A DNA stretch of 40,858 nucleotides, from assembly GCA_025353965.1 (NCBI GenBank), contig JANXNS010000126.1, forward strand, positions 1 to 40,858, read 5' to 3'. Below, one piece after another: positions 32,079 to 39,994 of the stretch. Each line of letters starts with the position of its first letter. The stretch's first letter is position 1. The notes beneath the pieces are model-generated. The model was given only the letters and a program-made list of their open reading frames with translations, ran no database searches and had not been told where the DNA came from. The position numbers and the translations under genes are program-made. Source of the DNA: Aquihabitans sp. (GTDB taxonomy: Bacteria; Actinomycetota; Acidimicrobiia; Acidimicrobiales; Iamiaceae).

Positions 32079-34084
32079 ACGGCAGGGCTGGTGGAGTCGT
32101 GGTCCGACGAATTCTGGCTGCGGCCGCATTGACCGTCCTGACCCTCACGGTCACCGAGGTGACGGTCCAACCGGCGTCAGCCCAGGATGGCCCGGATGCG
32201 AACGGAGCGGCCATGACCCTGCTGGCGCAGACCAATGAGGTGACAGCCAACGGTCGGTTCCAAGTGCTACTGGCAATCACCGGAGCTCCCGCCAACAGCG
32301 ATGTAGCCGTCGATATTTACAAGCCAATCCAAGCGGCGGTGGACCTGCTCGCCAGCGCGTCGAACAACCTGGACGACAGCCAGGCCACCTTCGAGCCCAT
32401 TCCCTTGGCGGACCACACCACGCAGCGCCAAACCACAGGCTTCACCATCTTGTTGCATCCCTCCGGCACCCGGGCGCCGGTCGGCTCGGCCTCCAACTGG
32501 CCGTACGCCCTCGGCGAGGCGGGCGTGTATCCCATCAAGATCCGCCTTCTGGACGCAGACGGTGGCCTCCTCACCTCCTTCGTCACTTACCTCGTCCGCC
32601 AGCCCTCGCCGGATGACGCTGACCCGGCGCCGATCACCCGAGCCAAGGTCGCCCTGATAACCACGGTGCATCAGCCGCCCGCCATTGGACCCGATGCTGC
32701 AGGCGAACCGCTCGACACCATCTACACCAAGGCCCTCAACCGAGTGCTGGCCCAGTTCGAGGCCCAGCCCAAACTCCCGGCCACCTTCGCCGTCACCCCC
32801 GAGACCGCCAGCCGCCTGCGGGGCAACTCGGCCAGTTCAGGAACCCTCGCTGCCCTCACCAAAGAACTCGGACGCAAGGACCGGCAACTCCTGGACGCGC
32901 CCTACGTCAACCTCGATCCCGCGTCTCTGGTGGACAACGATCTGGCCGTTGAACTCACTCGCCAGACCCAGCTAGGTCGACGAGTTCTGGACGATGTCCT
33001 GGCCCGACCCCGCAGCGACACCTGGGTCGTCGATCACCCGGTCGATACCGCCACGGTCGAGGCACTCGGTGCCGTTGGTGTGTCGCACCTCGTGCTGCCG
33101 ACCACTGCGGTGTCGAGCGGTCAGCCCTCACTGCCCGTCACCCTCCCCGGGGCCGCGGGCGGCATCGACGCGGTCACCATGGGAATCTTCAATCTGGCGA
33201 CGGGATCGAGCATCGATCCAGTGCTGTCCGCCCATCAACTGCTGGGCCAAATGGCCGCATCAGCATCGCTGAACCCCGCCGGATCCGCCATCACGGTGGA
33301 GATCGACCCCCAAACGGTCGATCCCGTGCAACTAGACACCCTCTTCCGCGGTTTGGCCCAACCTGGCTCCTTCCTCCAGGCCAGCACCGTTGGTTCGCTC
33401 TTCGACGCCCTCCCAACCGCCTCGAACTCAGCCAGTCTGGCGACGCCGAAGCGGACCGGCCTCGGCACCTATCCGGAACTCGTCCGCACAGCCCACGGGC
33501 TGTTGGCCAGTTACTCGTCCATGCTCATCGACGGCACGGCAGACATCCAGGCCTACGAGCGCCCGTTGGCCATAACCGCCTCGGCGGACCTTTCTCTGCC
33601 CACCCGGCGTAGCTTGTTGCGTGCCGAGCAGGCCCGGCTTGGGGCAACCCTGGCTGGGATCACCACACCAGCGCGAGATCGAGTCACGCTCGGCGCCCGG
33701 GATGCCCGGTTCCCCCTCCCGATCACCTCCACCCTCGGGAAGCCCGTCAAGGTCGTCATCACCCTCGAGGCGTCCGATCGGCTGTCCTTCCCAAATGACA
33801 CCATCGAGGCCACCCTGGCCAGTGAGCGGACGATGGTCGAGATACCGGTCCGTACTCGAGCTACCGGCGATACCCCCCTCAACATCACGGTCCGCACCCC
33901 GGACGGGAGGCTTCTGGCGCAAAGTCGGTACCGGGTTCGATCAACCGCAGTGTCGGGGGTAGGCGTCCTGCTCACCATCGGCGCTGGTGGCTTCCTGGCA
34001 TTGTGGTGGGGCCGCAATTGGGCCCGTAGCCGTCGGCATGGGCGTCACGCGGTTGTAACCGTTCGCCGCCCTGGCGGGTCGTAA
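32075..34084 (+). CDS. DUF6049-like exported, membrane-anchored protein
   Basis: A 669-residue protein with an N-terminal signal sequence (ILAAAALTVLTLTVTEV, cut near QPASAQ), a large extracytoplasmic region, and a C-terminal helix (GVGVLLTIGAGGFLALWWGRNW) followed by a basic tail. Layout and place match the actinobacterial DUF6049 family (M. tuberculosis Rv3909 group) lying directly upstream of murJ-type genes. Sequence pieces such as TFAVTPETASRLRG, NLDPASLVDNDLAVELTRQTQLGRR and FPLPITSTLGKPVKVVITLEASDRLSF fit its sugar-deacetylase-like and beta-sandwich parts. Function is unknown, probably in cell envelope assembly. Start overlaps the GNAT stop by ATGA. Confidence 0.75.
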   Translation: MNGRAGGVVVRRILAAAALTVLTLTVTEVTVQPASAQDGPDANGAAMTLLAQTNEVTANGRFQVLLAITGAPANSDVAVDIYKPIQAAVDLLASASNNLDDSQATFEPIPLADHTTQRQTTGFTILLHPSGTRAPVGSASNWPYALGEAGVYPIKIRLLDADGGLLTSFVTYLVRQPSPDDADPAPITRAKVALITTVHQPPAIGPDAAGEPLDTIYTKALNRVLAQFEAQPKLPATFAVTPETASRLRGNSASSGTLAALTKELGRKDRQLLDAPYVNLDPASLVDNDLAVELTRQTQLGRRVLDDVLARPRSDTWVVDHPVDTATVEALGAVGVSHLVLPTTAVSSGQPSLPVTLPGAAGGIDAVTMGIFNLATGSSIDPVLSAHQLLGQMAASASLNPAGSAITVEIDPQTVDPVQLDTLFRGLAQPGSFLQASTVGSLFDALPTASNSASLATPKRTGLGTYPELVRTAHGLLASYSSMLIDGTADIQAYERPLAITASADLSLPTRRSLLRAEQARLGATLAGITTPARDRVTLGARDARFPLPITSTLGKPVKVVITLEASDRLSFPNDTIEATLASERTMVEIPVRTRATGDTPLNITVRTPDGRLLAQSRYRVRSTAVSGVGVLLTIGAGGFLALWWGRNWARSRRHGRHAVVTVRRPGGS

Positions 34085-34121
34085 CCCGACCGCCTCAAAC
34101 GCACACCCCACGGAGCCAGCC

Positions 34122-34967
34122 ATGCCCGTTCACATCATCACCGATAGCGCCGCCGACATTCCCCCGGCCCGCGCCGCCGAGTTGGGCGTGGGCGTCGTAC
34201 CGCTCACCATCCGGTTCGGCGCGGAGGAGTTCACCGACGGGGTCGAACTCACCCCAGATGCGTTCTACGCCAAGATGTCGACCTTTAGCGGCATGCCAGA
34301 GACGGCTGCACCGTCTCCCGGCGCATTCGAGAAGGCCATCCGCGCCGCCAGCACCGATGGCGACCCTGTCGTGGTGATCTCCCTGTCCAACGCACTGTCC
34401 GCCACCATGCAATCGGCCGAAAATGCCGCCCGGGCCATCCGCGAGGCGGACGACGGGCCTGAGGTGCATGTGGTGGACTCCAAGTCGATCACGGCCACCC
34501 AGGGCCTCAAGGTCATTCATGCGGCCAAGGCAGCCGCGGAGGGGCAGTCGGCCGAGCAGATCGTTGCCCTAGTCCAAGAGCTCACCACCCGGTCGAAGGT
34601 ATATGGCGCCCTCAATACCCTGGACAATCTCAAGAAGGGCGGGCGTATCGGCGGTGCCCAAGCCATGCTCGGTTCGGTCCTTTCGATCAAGCCGATCATC
34701 GATATCTCCACCGGCTCAGTGTTGGAAGCGGGCAAAGTCCGCACCCGGCGGAAGGCGTTGATCTGGCTGCGGGACCGAGTCTTTGAGTTGCCCCAGATTG
34801 AAGAACTGGCGTTGTGCTCGGGCAATGCCCAAGACGTGGAGGAACTGGTGGAGCTCATGGCCCCCCGGTACTCCCGTGATCAGCTCCAAATGTGGACGAT
34901 TGGCCCCGTCATCGGTTCGCACGGCGGCCCGGGCGTCCTTGGCTTCGCCTGGCACGACCAGGGCTGA
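34122..34967 (+). CDS. degV: DegV-family fatty-acid-binding protein
   Basis: A 281-residue DegV protein. DegV proteins bind one fatty acid in a cleft between two domains; in Gram-positives they feed FakA-type fatty acid kinases. Family motifs: VHIITDSAADIPPARAAELGVGVVPLTIRFG, EEFTDGVELTPDAFYAKM, TAAPSPGAFEKAI, VVVISLSNALSATMQSA, VVDSKSITATQGL and YGALNTLDNLKKGGRIGGA followed by LSIKPIIDISTGSV. GGAG lies 6 bases before the ATG. It stands between the DUF6049-like gene and the kinase gene, the place murJ takes in mycobacteria. No fakA is visible nearby. Confidence 0.93.
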   Translation: MPVHIITDSAADIPPARAAELGVGVVPLTIRFGAEEFTDGVELTPDAFYAKMSTFSGMPETAAPSPGAFEKAIRAASTDGDPVVVISLSNALSATMQSAENAARAIREADDGPEVHVVDSKSITATQGLKVIHAAKAAAEGQSAEQIVALVQELTTRSKVYGALNTLDNLKKGGRIGGAQAMLGSVLSIKPIIDISTGSVLEAGKVRTRRKALIWLRDRVFELPQIEELALCSGNAQDVEELVELMAPRYSRDQLQMWTIGPVIGSHGGPGVLGFAWHDQG

Positions 34968-35002
34968 GTCGGGGCGGAAGTAGCTCGCGGGCTATCCACC
35001 AC

Positions 35003-35008
35003 TAGCCT
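35003..35008 (+). promoter_or_regulatory. -10 hexamer TAGCCT upstream of the kinase gene
   Basis: TAGCCT followed by nine bases and the GTG start, so a promoter with a leader of about two to three bases. Confidence 0.4.
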
Positions 35009-35017
35009 TGTGCCGTC

Positions 35018-36571
35018 GTGGCCCCTCCGTCGAGCCTTCGTGCCGGATCTCCAACCGGTGACCTCACCGGGCAACTCCTGGCCGGGCGGTACCGGCTGAA
35101 CCACCCCATTGCGTCTGGTGGGATGGCGCAGGTCTGGGAAGCAACCGACCAGGTCCTCACCCGGCGAGTGGCGGTAAAGATCCTCCATCCCCATCTGGCC
35201 CTAGACGAATCCTTCGTCCGTCGTTTTCGCGGCGAGGCCATAGCTGCTGCCCGGCTCGCTCATCCGTCCATCGTCTCCGTGTACGACACGCTCGCCGAGG
35301 ACGGGGTAAATGCCATCGTCATGGAACTCGTCTCGGGCACAACCATGCGGGCGGACCTCGACCAACACGGTCCGCTCCAACTCAGCGCCGTGTTGGCCAT
35401 CGGTACCCAAGTGGCAGATGCCCTTGGCGCGGCCCACGCCAGTGGCCTCGTGCACCGCGATGTGAAGCCGGCCAACATCTTGCTTTCGGCCGACGGTCGC
35501 GTCCTGGTGGCGGACTTCGGGATCGCCAAGGCCGCCGAGGGCGCCGACCTCACAAACGACGGGTCCATGGTGGGCACGGCCAAGTACCTCGCCCCTGAGC
35601 AGGTGGAAGGCGGCCCGATCGACGGCCGAACCGATCTCTACGCACTGGGCGTGGTGCTCTACGAGGCCCTTGCGGGAACTCCACCATTTGTGGCCGACAC
35701 CGACACCGGTACCGCGTTGGCCCGACTCCACCGTGACCCCACGCCCCTACGACAACTCCGACCCCAGATTCCTGTAGCCGTCGAGCTGGTCGTCACCCGG
35801 GCGATGGCTCGCCAGCCTGACGACCGATTCCCCGACGCAGCGGCCATGCGGCGAGCACTTCTGGCCGCCGGCGCCGACCCCACCCAGGCCCCCGCAGTAG
35901 CCCAAGCTGCCGTGGCCGCCACCAGCGGCGATTATCCCGCAGTGCCGAGCCTGGCCCCACCACCAGCCCCACCGGCCCACCACCAGCCCCTGCCAGAGCA
36001 AGCTCCAAGTCGCCGGCGGCGGTGGCCATGGGCCATGGTCGGCGGGCTCTTGATCGCGGCCATGGGCGTTGGCCTTGTCGCCGGGTTGGCCGGCATTGCC
36101 GGCACCGGGACCAGCCCAAAACTGGCCGTCACCGGCGTCTCGGCGTTCGACCCCTTCGACACCACCGGCGCTGGCACCGAAAACAACGGGGGCCTCAAGC
36201 TGATCACCGATGGTGATCCCACCACCTCCTGGCGAACCGAGCGCTACTCAAGTGCCGGCGTTGAGGCCTACAAAGGTGGCGTCGGGCTGGCGGTCACCGT
36301 GGATGGCCCAAAGGACCTAGACCAAATTTCCGTCGCCACCCCGGCGGGCGGGTGGTCGGCCCGGTTCTATGTCAGTGATGGGAGCGTCCCCACCACCCTT
36401 CCGGGCTGGGGCCAACCCGTGAACATGGTCGCCGATGTGCCCAGCGGCACCGTCACAGTGCCGTTGAAGGGCCACCGGGGCACGGCGGTTCTGATCTGGT
36501 TCACGCGCCTGGTGCCGTTGGAGCAAAGATTTGCCGCCCAGGTGAGTGGCATCGCCGTGCGCGGCTCATGA
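35018..36571 (+). CDS. transmembrane Ser/Thr kinase with discoidin-like ectodomain
   Basis: A 517-residue PknB-type kinase with all catalytic residues: glycine loop IASGGMAQVWEA (31-42), ATP Lys54 in VAVKIL, Glu73, HRDVKPANIL with catalytic Asp148, DFG 166-168, and APE 192-194. A Pro/Ala linker, a membrane helix (about 338-362) and an extracytoplasmic domain (365-517) follow. That domain (KLITDGDPTTSWRTERY, GLAVTVDGPKDLDQISVATP, GWSARFYVSDG) resembles the galactose-binding/discoidin-like ectodomain at the end of mycobacterial MurJ (Rv3910). There the kinase domain is a pseudokinase fused to MurJ; here it is separate and looks active. Its TGA overlaps the sigma-factor ATG. GTG start. Confidence 0.85.
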   Translation: MAPPSSLRAGSPTGDLTGQLLAGRYRLNHPIASGGMAQVWEATDQVLTRRVAVKILHPHLALDESFVRRFRGEAIAAARLAHPSIVSVYDTLAEDGVNAIVMELVSGTTMRADLDQHGPLQLSAVLAIGTQVADALGAAHASGLVHRDVKPANILLSADGRVLVADFGIAKAAEGADLTNDGSMVGTAKYLAPEQVEGGPIDGRTDLYALGVVLYEALAGTPPFVADTDTGTALARLHRDPTPLRQLRPQIPVAVELVVTRAMARQPDDRFPDAAAMRRALLAAGADPTQAPAVAQAAVAATSGDYPAVPSLAPPPAPPAHHQPLPEQAPSRRRRWPWAMVGGLLIAAMGVGLVAGLAGIAGTGTSPKLAVTGVSAFDPFDTTGAGTENNGGLKLITDGDPTTSWRTERYSSAGVEAYKGGVGLAVTVDGPKDLDQISVATPAGGWSARFYVSDGSVPTTLPGWGQPVNMVADVPSGTVTVPLKGHRGTAVLIWFTRLVPLEQRFAAQVSGIAVRGS

Positions 36572-37173
36572 CCTCGCCCGACGCGCCAGCCCAGTACACG
36601 GAGGAAGGGGCCCGTGTCGCGGCAGCCCAAGCTGGCGATCGGCCGGCGCTGGAACACCTTCTTCGGGACCACCAGGCCCAGGTCTACGCAGTCTGCCGGC
36701 GCATCACCGGAAACGACACCGACGCGCTCGATGCCACCCAAGAGGCACTGATTGCCGTGGTCAGGGGCCTCCCCACGTTCGACGGGCGCGCCAAGTTCTC
36801 CACCTGGGCATACCGGATAGCTACCAACTCCTGCCTGGACGAGCTTCGTCGGCGTCGACGGCGCCCGCTCGTAGGGCTCCCCGAGTTCGAGGGCACCACC
36901 CTGGACCTCCCCGACAACCACGGCCCCGCTCTGGCGGATCAGGTGGCCAACCGACTCGACGTGAGCGCAGCCCTGGCCGAGCTTCCGGAAGATTTCCGAG
37001 CCGTGGTCGTCCTTCGGGACCTATGCCAGCTCGACTACGCCGAGATCGCGGAGGTGCTGGACATCCCGGCCGGTACCGTGCGCTCGCGTATCGCCCGAGG
37101 GCGTGCCCAACTGGCCGACCACCTTGTCGGGAACCAGACCGGATCCTCGGAACGTCCCACATCGAGACCATGA
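36568..37173 (+). CDS. sigM: ECF sigma factor (SigM position)
   Basis: A 201-residue ECF sigma-70 factor. Region 2 is HLLRDHQAQVYAVCRRITGNDTDALDATQEALIAVVRGL then GRAKFSTWAYRIATNSCLDELRRRRRRP; region 4 is LPEDFRAVVVLRDLCQLDYAEIAEVLDIPAGTVRSRIARGRAQL, with helix-turn-helix. It directs RNA polymerase to a stress regulon. Gene order before trxB/trxA matches sigM (Rv3911) in M. tuberculosis, which supports the symbol only by context. Its ATG overlaps the kinase stop (ATGA), and its own stop overlaps the anti-sigma ATG (ATGA). Confidence 0.88.
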   Translation: MTSPDAPAQYTEEGARVAAAQAGDRPALEHLLRDHQAQVYAVCRRITGNDTDALDATQEALIAVVRGLPTFDGRAKFSTWAYRIATNSCLDELRRRRRRPLVGLPEFEGTTLDLPDNHGPALADQVANRLDVSAALAELPEDFRAVVVLRDLCQLDYAEIAEVLDIPAGTVRSRIARGRAQLADHLVGNQTGSSERPTSRP

Positions 37174-37967
37174 ACGATCCACTCCCACCTCCCTCCGACG
37201 AAGACCTCTCTGCCGTTCTGGACGGGGAGGCTGGCCTAGGGCTGATCGCTCGCGTGGAGGCGGACCCTCGTGCCCGAGCTCGGCTGACCGCCTTACGAGA
37301 TGCCCTCGCCAGCCTGCGCAGTGACCCCGTCACCCCCCTTGACCAGAAGACGGTGGACCACCTCATCGCGACGGCCATCTCCCCCGCCCAAGGGGAGGTG
37401 TCGTCGCTCCCACCTCGCGTCAGCCGCCAAACCCCGCCCAGCTGGCTGATAGCCGCCGTGGTGTTGGCCTGTATGGCCATCGGCCTCGGCTTGGTGTGGT
37501 CCGGCCGATCCAACTCGGGAAGCGCCACGCTCACCGCCGCCACCCAAAAATCTTCGAGTAGCGCGGCCCTAGAGAACGATGCAAGCCTGCCATCCGCCCC
37601 CCATGATCTGCCCACCACCATCCCTGGTGCGTTGGGCGGCCGACAGGCCAGCGGAGTCATTGAGCTCGGAGCATTCGCCACCAGCGACGCACTTCGAGTC
37701 TCGCTCAAGGAGCGCTTCCCTACGGAAAGCCCCGCGGCGAACGCTGTCGCCGTCACCAATCTTCAAGTCAACCGTTGTCAGGCCCAAGTCCAAAACATTC
37801 TCGATATCACGGCGGCTCCCGCGCACGTTGGGCACGCGGTCGTGGCCCGTGATCCCGTCCTGGTCTACGAGTTTCCGGCCAGTTCGGTCACCGGCAGTAC
37901 CCCGGTGCCCTTGGTGGCTGCGGTCGCAGTCGACACCTGTGCTCAGGTGTTTACCTTCCAGCGCTGA
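37170..37967 (+). CDS. probable membrane anti-sigma factor
   Basis: A 265-residue protein with an N-terminal cytoplasmic domain (1-90), a membrane helix (about 92-110), and an extracytoplasmic region. Placement, coupling to the sigma gene by an ATGA overlap, and layout suggest an anti-sigma factor, like the product of Rv3912. The cytoplasmic domain (DEDLSAVLDGEAGLGLIARVEADPRARARL) looks like a shortened anti-sigma helix bundle but has no HxxxCxxC zinc motif. The extracytoplasmic part has two cysteines (203 and 257) that may form a disulfide. I cannot assign a signal. A Met near 36546 belongs to a longer overlapping frame that would run over the sigma gene. Confidence 0.75.
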   Translation: MNDPLPPPSDEDLSAVLDGEAGLGLIARVEADPRARARLTALRDALASLRSDPVTPLDQKTVDHLIATAISPAQGEVSSLPPRVSRQTPPSWLIAAVVLACMAIGLGLVWSGRSNSGSATLTAATQKSSSSAALENDASLPSAPHDLPTTIPGALGGRQASGVIELGAFATSDALRVSLKERFPTESPAANAVAVTNLQVNRCQAQVQNILDITAAPAHVGHAVVARDPVLVYEFPASSVTGSTPVPLVAAVAVDTCAQVFTFQR

Positions 37968-38003
37968 CGGCACCGCCTTGGCATATCCGGGCCGGGTCGC
38001 GGG

Positions 38004-38009
38004 TAGGGT
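38004..38009 (+). promoter_or_regulatory. -10 hexamer TAGGGT upstream of the gene at 38018
   Basis: TAGGGT followed by eight bases and the ATG; a promoter with almost no leader would start here. Confidence 0.4.
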
Positions 38010-38017
38010 GACCAGCC

Positions 38018-38362
38018 ATGGCAGCGCCCACCGCCGGTCCCAACGGGCCACCCAGCACTAACGGAGTCCTCCCCGCGAACTGGCCTGCCCAGGCGGCCGA
38101 CACCATCGTCGAGACCATTGCCAAGGTCCGTGACAAGACCACCAAGCCAGCTATCACCGCTTCTCGGGCCTTGGTTTATGGCTTGCTGGTGCTCATTGTG
38201 GGCACGGTCGCCGCCATCTTGGCGTTGATCCTGATGGTTCGGTTCTACAACAACTATTCGCCCGTTGGGGTTTGGCTGCTCTACACCGTGTTGGCCGTAG
38301 TCATGATCGGGTCGGGGACGTATTTGCTGCGCAAGGCCACCGCCCCCGCACCTACCCAATAA
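38018..38362 (+). CDS. small two-helix membrane protein upstream of trxB
   Basis: A 114-residue protein, unrecognised. A Pro/Asn-rich N-terminus leads to an amphipathic stretch (AADTIVETIAKVRDKTTKPAI), then two helices (ALVYGLLVLIVGTVAAILALILMV and VWLLYTVLAVVMIGSGTYLL) with the intervening RFYNNYSPVG. The tail KATAPAPTQ is short. It resembles a Phage_holin/YtxH-like small membrane protein only in general layout. Its stop is 11 bases before the trxB ATG, so it is probably cotranscribed with trxB. Confidence 0.65.
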   Translation: MAAPTAGPNGPPSTNGVLPANWPAQAADTIVETIAKVRDKTTKPAITASRALVYGLLVLIVGTVAAILALILMVRFYNNYSPVGVWLLYTVLAVVMIGSGTYLLRKATAPAPTQ

Positions 38363-38373
38363 CCGGAGTCACC

Positions 38374-39345
38374 ATGTCTGAGATCCGCAACGTTGCCATC
38401 ATTGGTTCGGGGCCCGCCGGGCTTACGGCCGCCATCTATTCCGCCCGAGCCAACCTGGCACCATTGATCTTGGAGGGCGAGCCGTCCTCCACCTCTGACC
38501 AGCCCGGTGGCCAGCTCATGCTCACCACCGAAGTAGAAAACTACCCCGGCTTCCCCGAGGGAATCATGGGGCCAGACCTCATGGCCCGGTTCCGTGAGCA
38601 GGCAGTGCGGTTCGGCGCAGAGGCCAAGCTTGAGAAGGTCACCCGCGTTGATCTTTCGGAGCGCCCGTTCAAAATCTGGGTCGGCGACCCCGATGCAGCT
38701 GAGCCGACCTACCTAGCCCAGTCGGTGATCGTTTCCACCGGAGCAAAGTCGCTCATGTTGAACCTTCCCAATGAGTTTAAGCTCATCGGACACGGCGTCT
38801 CCACCTGTGCCACCTGCGATGGGTTCTTCTTCCGGGGCCACAACATCGCCGTCGTAGGCGGCGGGGACTCCGCCATCGAGGAAGCGACCTTCCTCACCAA
38901 GTTCGCCGACAAGGTCACCCTGATCCACCGGAGGGGCGAGCTTCGTGCCTCCAAGATCATGCAGGACCGTGCCTTCAACAACGAAAAGATTGAGCTCCTT
39001 TGGAACAGCGAGGTGACCGAGATCAAGGGCACCAATAAACTGGAAGGCATCACCGTTCGAGACACCATCACTGGTGAATTGTCCAGCATGGCCATCACCG
39101 GCCTGTTCGTGGCCATCGGCCACCGGCCCAACACGGACCTCTTCATCGGCCAGCTGGACCTTGAGGATAGTGGCTACCTCATTACCGGGGTTGGCGAGCA
39201 GGTCACCGCAACCAACGTTCCCGGCGTCTTTGCCTGCGGCGATGTCCAGGATCACACCTACCGCCAGGCCATCACGGCCGCCGGGTCCGGCTGCTCAGCC
39301 GCCATAGATACCGAGCGGTGGCTCGAAGCACACGTACACAGTTAG
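38374..39345 (+). CDS. trxB: thioredoxin-disulfide reductase
   Basis: TrxB reduces thioredoxin using NADPH through FAD and a cysteine pair. The 323-residue sequence has the FAD motif IIGSGPAGLTAAIYSARA (9-26), PGGQLMLTTEVENYPGFPEGI, the redox-active STCATCDG (Cys145, Cys148), the NADPH motif VVGGGDSAIEEATFL, and GVFACGDVQDHTYRQAITAAGSGCSAA near the C-terminus. GGAG lies 5 bases before the ATG; upstream in-frame codons at 38272 belong to the previous gene. The next gene, trxA, is 74 bases downstream. Confidence 0.97.
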   Translation: MSEIRNVAIIGSGPAGLTAAIYSARANLAPLILEGEPSSTSDQPGGQLMLTTEVENYPGFPEGIMGPDLMARFREQAVRFGAEAKLEKVTRVDLSERPFKIWVGDPDAAEPTYLAQSVIVSTGAKSLMLNLPNEFKLIGHGVSTCATCDGFFFRGHNIAVVGGGDSAIEEATFLTKFADKVTLIHRRGELRASKIMQDRAFNNEKIELLWNSEVTEIKGTNKLEGITVRDTITGELSSMAITGLFVAIGHRPNTDLFIGQLDLEDSGYLITGVGEQVTATNVPGVFACGDVQDHTYRQAITAAGSGCSAAIDTERWLEAHVHS

Positions 39346-39419
39346 CCGACCCAGCCAGCCGGGAATCCCAGCGGCTCCCGCGTGGTTGTACTGCTTGAGT
39401 CATCCAAGGAGACGACACC

Positions 39420-39746
39420 ATGGCCAATGCCATCAACACCCTGAACCAGGCCAACTTCGCCGAAGAAATTGCTACCGCGGATAAGCCCGTGGTCGTCGAT
39501 TTCTGGGCTGAGTGGTGTGGCCCCTGCAAGATGCTTGCCCCCATCCTCGACGAGGTTGCCGGCGAGAACAGCGACAAGATCACCGTCGCCAAGGTCAACG
39601 TAGATGAAAACCCGGATCTGGCTCGCCAGTTCGACATCATGAGCATTCCGACGCTCATCGTGTTCAAGGACGGCCAACCGGCCCACCGGTTCCAGGGCGC
39701 CTCCGGCAAGGCCGGACTCCTCCAGAGCCTGGACGAGTTCCTGTAG
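39420..39746 (+). CDS. trxA: thioredoxin
   Basis: A 108-residue thioredoxin with the active site WCGPCK (Cys33, Cys36), DFWAEWCGPCKMLAPILDEVA, and the cis-proline segment MSIPTLIVFKDGQP. AAGGAG lies 8 bases before the ATG. It is the usual partner of trxB and, in this order, of the sigma factor module. A strong hairpin ends the transcript. Confidence 0.97.
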   Translation: MANAINTLNQANFAEEIATADKPVVVDFWAEWCGPCKMLAPILDEVAGENSDKITVAKVNVDENPDLARQFDIMSIPTLIVFKDGQPAHRFQGASGKAGLLQSLDEFL

Positions 39747-39782
39747 GCACAGCCCTACCTCTAACTTACGTCGTCACGATTT

Positions 39783-39809
39783 CGGGGCCAGACCACCGGT
39801 CTGGCCCCG
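39783..39809 (+). terminator. terminator after trxA
   Basis: A 12-bp perfect stem (CGGGGCCAGACC with its complement) and a 3-base loop ACC, 36 bases after the trxA stop, followed by GTTTCG. The short T-run is weak, but the stem is strong. Confidence 0.75.
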
Positions 39810-39832
39810 TTTCGCGCCCCACCTCTCCACTA

Positions 39833-39859
39833 CCCCTATTGGCATACTGTCAATAGGGG
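39833..39859. repeat. inverted repeat between trxA and parB ends
   Basis: CCCCTATTG and its complement CAATAGGGG separated by nine bases (GCATACTGT). It could end parB transcription, which arrives from the right, or be an operator. Confidence 0.55.
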
Positions 39860-39909
39860 CCCTTAGCCCCTCGCCAATCTCTACCTCACCTCGCGCTTCA
39901 AGCGCAGGG

Positions 39910-39942
39910 TTGACCACAACCTTTCCCACATCCTGTGGATAA
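39910..39942. promoter_or_regulatory. cluster of DnaA-box-like 9-mers
   Basis: Three 9-mers begin exactly 12 bases apart: TTGACCACA (39910-39918), TTTCCCACA (39922-39930) and TGTGGATAA (39934-39942, complement TTATCCACA). The third matches the E. coli DnaA box fully; the first differs at one base from the actinobacterial TTGTCCACA. They lie just downstream of parB. The rest of the 248-base gap from trxA to parB holds the terminator and inverted repeat only. Confidence 0.4.
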
Positions 39943-39994
39943 ACCGGTGGATCAGCCTCAGGCTCTTACTCTCGACCCTGTGATGAAGGGTTGC

